Origin: Alphaproteobacteria bacterium
GTDB taxonomy: Bacteria > Pseudomonadota > Alphaproteobacteria > Rhodobacterales > Rhodobacteraceae
Assembly: GCA_024279075.1 (NCBI GenBank)
Contig: JAJRRX010000264.1
Coordinates: 1-9,922 of the forward strand
DNA length: 9,922 nucleotides
Reading direction: 5' to 3'
Shown one piece after another: positions 1 to 7,372 of the stretch. The translations under genes and the position numbers were made by a program. Every line of letters begins with the position of its first letter. Positions within the stretch are counted from its first letter, which is position 1. The notes below the pieces were generated by a model. It was not told the DNA's origin. It searched no databases and saw only the letters and a program-made list of their open reading frames with translations.

Positions 1-397
1 CGGTATTATCAGGGTAAGCCAGCATTTCGAGCGAGGCTAACCTGTCGGCAATGCCAGTAACCAAACCAAGCTTGTTATTCTCGTTCAGGTCATCATAGGC
101 ATCAATGACCAGATTGAGGCTGAAGCTTTCTTTTGGGTCATCGGGCAGGGAGGCGATGTATGCATCATCAGCATTCCCCTCCCCCGCGGGTTGGTCATTG
201 CTGGTGCCAGACTGAGCATCGGGCGGGTCGCGGCGCAGCCCACGGCCGTTACTGGGCCGAATAGAGCGGCTCAGGCTGGCCGGATTATACTGGAAGACGG
301 TGATCGAGGGCATAACCCCCAGCAGAGGGCCGGGCTTAAGCTCGATCAAAGCGCCCTTCATCAAGAAGCCGCGTTTGCTATCGGGGTAATCAGGCAT
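1..397 (-). CDS. CIS tube / LysM-type (Afp7-like) protein, N-terminal part, cut by left window edge
   Basis: Read by translating the minus strand from ATG at 397; about 132 codons stay open to the window edge, so the 3' end is missing. The protein opens MPDYPDSKRGFLMKGALIEL, then has a core with VFQYNPASLSRSIRP (about residues 34-48). A polar, low-complexity loop follows (about 50-85), then a second strand-rich block with FSLNLVIDAYDDL (about 92-104) and LASLEMLAYP near residue 125. A short 'GAL..L' start, an F-x-YNP-x-x-L-x-R motif, a variable linker and an 'l.l.iDA.D.L' strand are the pattern I associate with the CIS tube N-terminal domain, found in Afp7/Pvc7-like spike-adapter proteins that often carry LysM downstream. 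No LysM is visible because the gene is truncated. ATG 397 is preferred over the internal ATG at residue 13 because AAGGAAAG lies at the right distance upstream. The gene starts 15 bases after the stop of the giant DUF4157 gene and is probably co-transcribed with it. The family call is by pattern, not by search. Confidence 0.72.
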   Translation of the reverse strand, partial: MPDYPDSKRGFLMKGALIELKPGPLLGVMPSITVFQYNPASLSRSIRPSNGRGLRRDPPDAQSGTSNDQPAGEGNADDAYIASLPDDPKESFSLNLVIDAYDDLNENNKLGLVTGIADRLASLEMLAYPDNT

Positions 398-399
398 AA

Positions 400-411
400 T
401 ACTTTCCTTTC
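400..411 (-). promoter_or_regulatory. Ribosome binding site of the Afp7-like gene, within the 15-base intergenic gap
   Basis: On the minus strand the sequence from the giant gene's stop to the next start is TGAAAGGAAAGTATTATG. The AAGGA core sits about 8 bases before the ATG at 397 and abuts the TGA at 415-413. A ribosome finishing the giant gene would therefore be at the site where the next gene initiates. This decides the start codon of the Afp7-like gene. Confidence 0.7.
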
Positions 412-412
412 A

Positions 413-3400
413 TCACCACGCCCCACCAACGAACCAGTTGCCATATTGCGCTTGGTTTAAGGTTTTCAGAGCGGTTTTGATTTTGGCTTTCCACTTGTCG
501 TTTTTCTGGGGTGTGTATTTGCCACCATCTGGCAGGCTGTTAACCCCGACTCCGAGCTTTTCACTGGCGAGAAATTCGTAATGAACCCGCTCTTGTGCAT
601 CAAGTGCGGTATCAAGCTTGCCCCACATCAGGCCCACCATCCAGCTGTAGCTGGCGCGCATGGCCTCAAAAGTGGCGGTTTCCAACAGGCCAACCCCGCC
701 CGGCGTTTTCAGCCCTGCATCGACCACATTTCTAAACCCTATGACAGATGAGAGATCATAATTCTCGTTTTTTGGCGCGTTTTTTATCAACTGCGCCCTG
801 TGCTGCTTTACCTTTTTAATCAGTGCATTGCGGTGCGTATGCACCATGGTAAAGCCCTGCGTGACCGAAGAATTGGTATCCAGTGCATTGGGCACCGGCG
901 ATAGAGGCAGGTGCAAATTGCCGGTTTTGTGGGTCGACGTTGCCAAAGATACCGCCGGCATTTTATTGCCTCGATTGCTGGTCACACTCAGTTTTTCAAA
1001 ATCTATCGCCTGATTTCCTGTGCCAAAGCTCTTATAAGCCTGTCTCGCCTTTGGGCGCTTCTTTTCACGGCTGCTTTTTACGACAAAGCCCGGAGTCCAA
1101 TAAGAGCCGTCTTGGCCAAAAATATTGATCTGCTTGCCTTCATTGGTGCCCGCATAAAATTCAGCAAGCAAAAACTGCGGCAGATGATGGCTTTCGCGGC
1201 CGGTATTATCAACCGTTGGGCCGGATTTGTCCTTTTTGGTAAGCACCCCGTGAAGGTTGACCCGTAACCCAAGGCCGCCGCCATCGGTTTTTTTGTAATC
1301 CGTCCATTCCGGCAAATTGGCAGGCGCAAGAGAACGGGCGGATTTAAAGGCGTCAATAATGATTTTCCGGTCGTCTTTATGGATTTGAAATTTGCCCGTA
1401 ACCGTGTCCCACTGTTGGCGCTCTGGAAAGTGGCCGCGATAGTAAATGCGGGCGTGTTTGAACTTGAAATCACCGACATCGGGATTGTCAGCCGCTATTT
1501 TGTCAAACAACTTATTGCTTTTGCCGCGCAGCCGCAGGCGGCCAATATGAACCCCCAGAATTTCAACTTCTGTAATTTTATACGGCTTGGTTTTGCCAAA
1601 TTTAATATCAAGACTAATGCCGGATTGCTCATAAATATAGCCGGTGAGGATGTTCATATAAGCGCGGCTATTGAGTTGATAAATGTCCTTTGTGCGGCCT
1701 GTCCGCTTTAACTCACGCACTGAAAGAGTGGAGACGGCGCGGGCCACCAGCGCATCGGCATCGGCTGTTAATTGGTCTTTGCGCGTCCTTTTTTCAGCAA
1801 TACTCACGGAGTCTTTCGCTTCCGCTCGCACCAGATTAATCCCCGCGCCGGAACCAAAAGGCGCGTGGCCTTTCCACATGGCGCTGTCCAGTTTTGTGCG
1901 CAGATCTTTCCGAAGCCGCTTGGCTTCTTCTAAAGCGGTTTTGGCAGAGGTTTTATTTAGCTTTAGGCCGCCCGCCAGGAGGTTTTCGGTATAGTGCCCG
2001 GCACCGACCTTGCCTTTTAAGGCCAGCAAGGCACCCTTTATGTCCGCTTTGTTAAACTTAGGGGCCAATGCGGTGGGGCCGATGCCGCGCACCGCGATCG
2101 GGCCATCTTCCACGGCGTTATTGCGCTGGGCCGCATGGGCCATTTGGTCGGCGGCGGCCTCGCGGGCGGGGTCAAATTGCACCCCGCGCCCGGGGCGGCC
2201 TTGGCTTGGGCGCTGGTCTGATGTGGCCAAGGGCGCCGCTTCGGGCGGGGTGGTTTGCTGCAATACATGCGCAACTTCATGGCGCAAAATATGATCGCTT
2301 TCAGGGCTATTTTCGCCCATACCTTCGCCAAAGTAAATATGGCTACCCGAGGCCAGCGCCTCGGCCCCGGTGCGCGATACAAATGCGTTGGCCGCAGCGC
2401 TATCATGCAGGCGCACATGGCTTAAATCATAGCCAAACCCGGTTTCCAGCATGGAGCGCATGGGGGCAGAAAGCGGGCGGCCTGCTTCATCGGGCAAAGC
2501 GCCGGGGTGTGGGTGGCGCGGGTCACCAGGCAGGTTAAAACCATCGGCTTGCGGAGTTGTGCCGGAGGTGGCCGTTTGGTCAGGAATAAGTGCTGGCACT
2601 TTAATATCAAAGGTACCGCCAACATCTTTGAACAGATTATTGACGTAGACTTTCAGATTTTCGACCAAATTATCGCGGCCAGTTTTAAACGGCTCATTGA
2701 TCTTGCTGCGCACATTATCCCGCCATAATTTATTGGGGTCCGCATTTGTGCCTTTCATCAAATGCTCAGAAATCGCGTCGGAAATTTTTGAGGTCGCGCC
2801 CGAATATTTTAGCAAGCTATAAACAAATTTGACCTTTTTATTGCGAGATTTAGACAGTAAAAAATCGATCGCAACTTCGATCAGCAGCTCGGTTGGCACC
2901 ACTTCATCGGGCAGTTCGATCTGCTTAATCGCCGCAAACATGCCGGACATGCGCTCGGAAAACTCCTCAAGGCTAAAATCTTTCTGCGCGGCAACGATTT
3001 GGCTTATCAGGTCGCTATTTTCCCCGTTTTCATTTATGGTAGCGGCTTCGTGCGCAATTATTATAGCCAACTCTGACCATTCGATATAGGTATCCAACCG
3101 CCCGATATGCGGTGCCAGAGTTGAACTTGAAGCCATTTTACCAGCGGCAGAATTAACCCCGATTCCCGCCTTTTTTTGCGCCGATTGCAGCGCGTCGATA
3201 AAGACAAAGCCAATACCGGCCAAAGATTTGGCCAGCACTTTATATTTTTTGCTTTTTTTGCCCTTTTTGGGTGGCATTATTTGCCTAGCCTGTTTGGTTT
3301 TGTGCTTGACGTTTATCTTTTCTAAGGCATCCATTGCCGTGCGGGCTCCACCTCCCCCAAAAAGCTCGGAAAACAGAAATTTCCATAAAAACGAACCATT

Positions 3401-6400
3401 TAGCTCATCCATAAAATCGTTGGAAATGGTGTTAACCAGCTCCAAAGGAATATCAATCAGGTCTTCTTTTACGTCGTTGAGCTCGCCGCTGGCGATCAGG
3501 GAGATGATATCGGCCACCATGCGCGCCACCATAAGCGCCTGCCCGTAGCCCGGCACAAACTCCGCCAGATCAAGCGCTAGCTCAACGCCGGCATTGATCA
3601 TTTTTGTTACATCTTGCAGCTGGGCATTGCGAGAATGGGTATCTATCACCGCTGCCAGCAGCGCCAAAAGCTGGGTGTCGCCAGCGCGAATATCAACTGT
3701 GCGCAAACGCGATATCGTCTGCGTGCCATCCGCCGCTTTTTTGGTATTGGCAACAGAAATAGTCACCAACACGTCAGTGGCACCAAAACCACCCAATTGG
3801 CCGGTGGCTGACGGATCATTCGGGTTTTTAACCTCGGCGGTCGAGAGCGCACCTTTGTTAAATGGCGGCACAAAATCGAAGGTTTTGTGGATTTTATCAA
3901 TGCGATAAAAGATCGGGCTTCGGGTGCCGAGGATGGTTTTACTTGGCAATTTTGCGCCCGGTTTGAGGGCAGGGTCCGCAGTGGCATCAGGTGATGCCGC
4001 CGCCTCTGGCTTTTCCCCCCAGCGCCAGTTTCCTTCCGATTTATTGGTGGCATCCTGGCTAGACCACAGCGCCAGAATGAAGGCCGAATATGGGCCGTTG
4101 GGCTTTATGTTTTTGGCCGAAAGCTCAGTATGCATCCCTTGGTTTTTATCGGCGTAAAGCGTCCAGGTTTTTTGTGATTTTGCGCGGGCCATCAGCAGCT
4201 TTTTCATCACCTGTTGCAGCTGCGCATAGCGCGCATCCAGATCGGTGAAGGCAGGGTCAAAGATCGCGAGCTTGCCTAAATTGGCCTTGGATTTTGCTTT
4301 TTTCTCGTTTTTGCCCAAGTCCTCCGCGATGCGCACGCCAGCTACAGAATCGCCTCTTATCAACGACACAGCCAAGGTGACAGGCGGCAACAAATACGAA
4401 ATTGCATCATAATTCGGGTGCTTGTCCACCACCTTTTCGATCTCCCCGACCGTTTCAAGCAGCAAGGTGGCCAGTTGCATATCGCGGTCTTCGCGGGGCT
4501 GCACGACCTGCACAAAGGAGGACAGCATTTCGCCAAACATTTTGGGCAAAAAGATAGCCTCCAACTTGCCTTCCACATTGGTTAAAAAATCAATCAGGTT
4601 ATCGCGGGCGATTTTTCGGTTAACGCGGGTCAAGGCCCGAAGCTGGGTGACCATTTCAGCATTTACCGCTTTTTGTTTGGCGCTAAAATGGCGGGCAAGC
4701 ATGACTGAGAGCGCCTTGCCCTTGGACATTTTTTTAGCCCAGATTTGCAGCCGCAACAGCTTGCCCCATGCCGAAAGCCCCGAGAGCGATTCAGCGGCCA
4801 AAAACATATCCATCAGTGGCTTGAGCTCAGGAATACTGAGCAGCTCGGCCCAAACCAGATCTCCCCCGCGCAGGGCCCAAAAATACACGCTACCATTATC
4901 TTTATGGGTTCGAAATACGAATTTACCCTTAAAAATAGGCGCATCGGAAGTCGGCGCATCGGCGTTTCCAAAAAGCGCTGGCATCGAAGGATGGCGGGTT
5001 TGAATAATGTCAGCGGTTGAGGTTGTATCCTTCGGATCGATCACAAATATAGCATCCGGAGCCTCGTAAAGCTCAGGCACCGGCACCGCATCTCGTGCGG
5101 CTTTAAGCTTGTCATCAAGCGATACCGCACTGTGCTTACGCGCTCTGGCGTCTGCCTCAGAAATTTTGCTATCCTTAAACTCTTGTTCCGGCGGTTGCAG
5201 CAAGCGCTTATCCACCGCAGGTTCAAGCAGCGCGATTTCTTGCTTTAACACCTCAATTTCAGCCATTGTTTGCGTGAACTGGAAAAACCGAACAAGGTTT
5301 TGGGTGCTCATAGCTAGGCTTTCAACTTCGGGGGCTGCCATACCGGTGTTTGAAACAACCTGAATCCACTCCGCCTCGTCGCGCAGCTTGCTAAAATCAG
5401 CCCCTGCTTTCTTTTTGAACCCCTTAGGAATAATCACATAAGACAGGCCAAACTCCTTGGCAGCAAAAACGGTTTTAACCTTTGCAACCAAGCCGGCCTG
5501 CCCAAACTGATGCGCCCCAAGCCCCAGCGCATTGGCGATCTGAAACCGCGCTAACGCTACGCCCTCCGAGGTTGGCTCAACCGTTTGCTTGCTCATCCAA
5601 CGGATCGCCCAATCGCTCCACACCAGCGCCGCGAGCAGGGTGTTGCGGGTATCCAGTATTTTGCCTTCTTTAGGTGCGGATCTTACGTCGGCTTTGGCCA
5701 AACGCCGGGCCATTGCCACGCGGTTTGCTTGTAGATTTTTAATAAATTCTTTGCGCCGGATGCCAAAGGCTTTAGGCGAAGGCAAGCGCGCCAGAAAGGC
5801 GGCTTGGCGCTCCATCGGGGTGCGGCTTTGGTCGCTCATACCCGCCACGCCTGCGGTTTTTTCGCTCATCAACGCAAAAAGCCCCGCCCCGTCTTTGGCC
5901 GCAAGCGCCTTGCTAACCACGTTAAAATAGGAGCTTATCTCCGAAACTTTGGCAACCTTTTTTTGCTTTATGATATTGTTAACGGTGAGGTTTGCAGACG
6001 TTGCTTGCGCCAGAGAGGTGGCAACCCCCAAAGCCTCTTTAGCCCCTTCATAAATCTTTTTGGCGGTCTCTCCGTAGCGGGCGGCCAAGCGCGCCCCAAA
6101 TTCGCTAAAGTTTTCCTCAACACCGGTTTTTATGGTTTGGGTTTCGGGGTTGGCTTTTATTTTTTCGCTTGGGTGGGTGATATTAAAAAGCGGCCCGAGC
6201 CGATTTAAATAGCCAATATAGGGTGTGTCTTTCAAGGTTGTAGCGGTGTCTAGTCCAAACTGATTAAGGATAAAATCAAAGTATTCCTCTTCTTTCATTG
6301 CCGTGAGCAAATGCCTTTCTTGTTCAATCATAGACCCCAAAATAAACCCTTGCGCATAATTGAGCTTTAGGTGGCCTTTGGTGTCAGGCAAGGTTTTGAA

Positions 6401-7372
6401 TATGGGGCTTTCATTGGGCAAGGTTGTGCGCGGGTCGAACATATATTTGCTGAATCGGTTTTGAAAGCCCACCCATGAGCGCCGCACAAAGGATGATTTT
6501 TCCTCATCCAAAAATAGCTTTGCGAGGGTTTTATGGTCGGCATTTGCGTTGAAATATTCGGAAAATTTTGAATTATGGGCAAATTGTTCGATATCCAGAT
6601 TGCCCATCAAAAAAGTAAGCGCGCTTTTAAACTCACCGCTAAAAGCCATCAGGTCAAACGCAATGCAGCGGCCACGAAAGGATCTAAAGGGGTGGCGAGA
6701 CACTGACTTTTCGAGAATAAACGCGGCCAAACGGGCTGAGGTGGCGGTTGGCTTGTTGAGTAGCAGCGGCTTTTCTTTAATCACATCCTGCAAGGCGGCA
6801 ATATCCGCGGTATAATCGGCATCATTTGGATCATAGGCCTTGCCGCCAAGCATTTTCACCACAGTATAGCTCTGAAATAGTTCACTGCGAAAGTTATAGT
6901 CGGGTTTCTCTGGCGCGCGCTGCGGGGCCGCTTGGCCAGCATGCTGGGCCGCCCCCCCCGTTTGTTGTAGCGCATGCGCCGTTTCATGCGCGATCAAGCG
7001 CAAGCCGCTGGCTTCATGCGGGCGAAACGCGCCTTCGGCAAAAACCAAATGCTGCCCGGCGGCAAAGGCCCGCGCGTTTAGGCTGCGGGTCAGGGCATGG
7101 GCGGCAGGGCCAGTATGAATACGCAGGCCCGCAAGATTGGCCCCAAATCCGGCCTCCAACCGCGCCCGTGCTGTGGCGGTAAGCGCCGTGCCAGTGCCAG
7201 CATAGCCCGGCAAGGCCGCCAGCGGGCGGGCGCTCAAGGCATCCACCGGCCGGCGGTTGGCAATGCGGTCCACTGCGCGGCAGGCTTCAGCCTCAAGCTT
7301 CGGGTCCTCCGCCCGCCGCCCTTTTACGGCGGGTTTTAGTTTTAACGGTGCCTGTTTGGGTTGGGCGTTCAT
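413..7372 (-). CDS. Giant double-DUF4157 (eCIS core domain) protein, 2319 aa, candidate effector/cargo with nuclease-like C-terminus
   Basis: Uninterrupted 2319-codon frame from ATG at 7372 to TGA at 415-413. Layout seen: a Lys/Pro-rich start and an acidic-Ala stretch (1-45); first DUF4157 domain (about 62-140) with HETAH at 129-133; about 1490 unassigned residues (141-1630); second DUF4157 domain (1634-1708) with HEVAH at 1698-1702 and the trailing FDPAREAAADQMA element (1733-1745); C-terminal region (about 1765-2319) with ESHH at 2060-2063, H2148, H2154, H2178 and H2180. The middle has a heptad-like segment from M703, a hydrophobic stretch (1263-1296) and a Lys-rich run (1366-1378). There is no signal peptide or convincing transmembrane helix. 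DUF4157 is a hallmark of eCIS loci, carries a zinc-metalloprotease-like HExxH, and is often fused to toxin domains. An effector or cargo role is inferred. Typical DUF4157 proteins are several-fold shorter and have one such domain. The start overlaps the preceding stop by ATGA. The gene is much more AT-rich in its middle than in its DUF4157 parts. An alternative role is structural or loading scaffold. Confidence 0.93.
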   Translation of the reverse strand: MNAQPKQAPLKLKPAVKGRRAEDPKLEAEACRAVDRIANRRPVDALSARPLAALPGYAGTGTALTATARARLEAGFGANLAGLRIHTGPAAHALTRSLNARAFAAGQHLVFAEGAFRPHEASGLRLIAHETAHALQQTGGAAQHAGQAAPQRAPEKPDYNFRSELFQSYTVVKMLGGKAYDPNDADYTADIAALQDVIKEKPLLLNKPTATSARLAAFILEKSVSRHPFRSFRGRCIAFDLMAFSGEFKSALTFLMGNLDIEQFAHNSKFSEYFNANADHKTLAKLFLDEEKSSFVRRSWVGFQNRFSKYMFDPRTTLPNESPIFKTLPDTKGHLKLNYAQGFILGSMIEQERHLLTAMKEEEYFDFILNQFGLDTATTLKDTPYIGYLNRLGPLFNITHPSEKIKANPETQTIKTGVEENFSEFGARLAARYGETAKKIYEGAKEALGVATSLAQATSANLTVNNIIKQKKVAKVSEISSYFNVVSKALAAKDGAGLFALMSEKTAGVAGMSDQSRTPMERQAAFLARLPSPKAFGIRRKEFIKNLQANRVAMARRLAKADVRSAPKEGKILDTRNTLLAALVWSDWAIRWMSKQTVEPTSEGVALARFQIANALGLGAHQFGQAGLVAKVKTVFAAKEFGLSYVIIPKGFKKKAGADFSKLRDEAEWIQVVSNTGMAAPEVESLAMSTQNLVRFFQFTQTMAEIEVLKQEIALLEPAVDKRLLQPPEQEFKDSKISEADARARKHSAVSLDDKLKAARDAVPVPELYEAPDAIFVIDPKDTTSTADIIQTRHPSMPALFGNADAPTSDAPIFKGKFVFRTHKDNGSVYFWALRGGDLVWAELLSIPELKPLMDMFLAAESLSGLSAWGKLLRLQIWAKKMSKGKALSVMLARHFSAKQKAVNAEMVTQLRALTRVNRKIARDNLIDFLTNVEGKLEAIFLPKMFGEMLSSFVQVVQPREDRDMQLATLLLETVGEIEKVVDKHPNYDAISYLLPPVTLAVSLIRGDSVAGVRIAEDLGKNEKKAKSKANLGKLAIFDPAFTDLDARYAQLQQVMKKLLMARAKSQKTWTLYADKNQGMHTELSAKNIKPNGPYSAFILALWSSQDATNKSEGNWRWGEKPEAAASPDATADPALKPGAKLPSKTILGTRSPIFYRIDKIHKTFDFVPPFNKGALSTAEVKNPNDPSATGQLGGFGATDVLVTISVANTKKAADGTQTISRLRTVDIRAGDTQLLALLAAVIDTHSRNAQLQDVTKMINAGVELALDLAEFVPGYGQALMVARMVADIISLIASGELNDVKEDLIDIPLELVNTISNDFMDELNGSFLWKFLFSELFGGGGARTAMDALEKINVKHKTKQARQIMPPKKGKKSKKYKVLAKSLAGIGFVFIDALQSAQKKAGIGVNSAAGKMASSSTLAPHIGRLDTYIEWSELAIIIAHEAATINENGENSDLISQIVAAQKDFSLEEFSERMSGMFAAIKQIELPDEVVPTELLIEVAIDFLLSKSRNKKVKFVYSLLKYSGATSKISDAISEHLMKGTNADPNKLWRDNVRSKINEPFKTGRDNLVENLKVYVNNLFKDVGGTFDIKVPALIPDQTATSGTTPQADGFNLPGDPRHPHPGALPDEAGRPLSAPMRSMLETGFGYDLSHVRLHDSAAANAFVSRTGAEALASGSHIYFGEGMGENSPESDHILRHEVAHVLQQTTPPEAAPLATSDQRPSQGRPGRGVQFDPAREAAADQMAHAAQRNNAVEDGPIAVRGIGPTALAPKFNKADIKGALLALKGKVGAGHYTENLLAGGLKLNKTSAKTALEEAKRLRKDLRTKLDSAMWKGHAPFGSGAGINLVRAEAKDSVSIAEKRTRKDQLTADADALVARAVSTLSVRELKRTGRTKDIYQLNSRAYMNILTGYIYEQSGISLDIKFGKTKPYKITEVEILGVHIGRLRLRGKSNKLFDKIAADNPDVGDFKFKHARIYYRGHFPERQQWDTVTGKFQIHKDDRKIIIDAFKSARSLAPANLPEWTDYKKTDGGGLGLRVNLHGVLTKKDKSGPTVDNTGRESHHLPQFLLAEFYAGTNEGKQINIFGQDGSYWTPGFVVKSSREKKRPKARQAYKSFGTGNQAIDFEKLSVTSNRGNKMPAVSLATSTHKTGNLHLPLSPVPNALDTNSSVTQGFTMVHTHRNALIKKVKQHRAQLIKNAPKNENYDLSSVIGFRNVVDAGLKTPGGVGLLETATFEAMRASYSWMVGLMWGKLDTALDAQERVHYEFLASEKLGVGVNSLPDGGKYTPQKNDKWKAKIKTALKTLNQAQYGNWFVGGAW
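830..1195 (-). other. Candidate HNH-type nuclease-like motif region in the giant protein's C-terminus, residues 2060-2181
   Basis: Seen directly: ESHHLPQ at 2060-2066, then about 75 residues later MPAVSLATSTHKTGNLHL with H2148 and H2154, then MVHTHRNALIKK with H2178 and H2180. An (E/x)-S/x-HH-x-x-P motif followed by a later 'P...L....H' block is the general pattern of HNH/endonuclease VII-like toxin domains at the C-termini of polymorphic toxins. The assignment is inference. It could instead be a non-catalytic domain conserved among DUF4157 proteins. Confidence 0.45.
2249..2473 (-). other. Second DUF4157 (eCIS core) domain of the giant protein, residues 1634-1708
   Basis: It shows the same succession as the first copy: MRSMLETGFGYDL, VRLHDS, SGSHIYFGEG, then LRHEVAHVLQQT with H1698, E1699 and H1702. 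The two copies share the R..LE.GFG...L, R.H, G.H..F.EG and HE.AH.LQQT positions but differ at most others, so this is an old or independently acquired duplication. A Pro/Gly/His-rich linker (about 1608-1632) comes just before it and looks like a domain boundary. Confidence 0.9.
6953..7189 (-). other. First DUF4157 (eCIS core) domain of the giant protein, residues about 62-140
   Basis: The domain shows the usual succession: a RARLEAGFGANL helix and turn, the LRIHTG strand, a GQHLVFAEG hairpin, and a closing LIAHETAHALQQT helix. H129, E130 and H133 form HExxH, consistent with a zinc site. A 'DPKLEAEACRAVDRIA' stretch at residues 23-38 precedes it and resembles the EAEAD-type element that normally accompanies this domain. 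Protease activity is inferred from the motif only. Confidence 0.88.
7369..7372 (-). promoter_or_regulatory. ATGA stop-start overlap coupling the small gene to the giant DUF4157 gene
   Basis: The TGA of the small gene (7371-7369) shares bases with the ATG of the giant gene (7372-7370). AAGG lies about 10 bases upstream of the ATG on the minus strand. This supports reinitiation or coupled translation and fixes the giant gene's start. Confidence 0.75.

Noticed and set aside
191..460. 89-codon plus-strand frame spanning the junction of the giant gene and the Afp7-like gene
   Set aside because: It is antisense to two well-supported genes. The minus-strand translation from 397 matches a known family pattern, and this frame does not.
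1201..1211. CGGTATTATCA occurs at 1-11 and again at 1201-1211
   Set aside because: Only 11 identical bases, in different reading contexts, with no extension or third copy; consistent with chance.
3494..3586. Hydrophobic stretch at residues 1263-1296 as a transmembrane helix
   Set aside because: It is interrupted by Asp, Glu, Arg and a Pro-Gly-Tyr-Gly turn, so it looks amphipathic and not a regular membrane span; kept only as a possible membrane-active region.
4422..5003. 193-codon open frame on the plus strand
   Set aside because: It lies wholly antisense to the giant gene, has Ser/Leu/Arg-rich composition typical of a shadow frame, and shows no recognisable motif or ribosome binding site.
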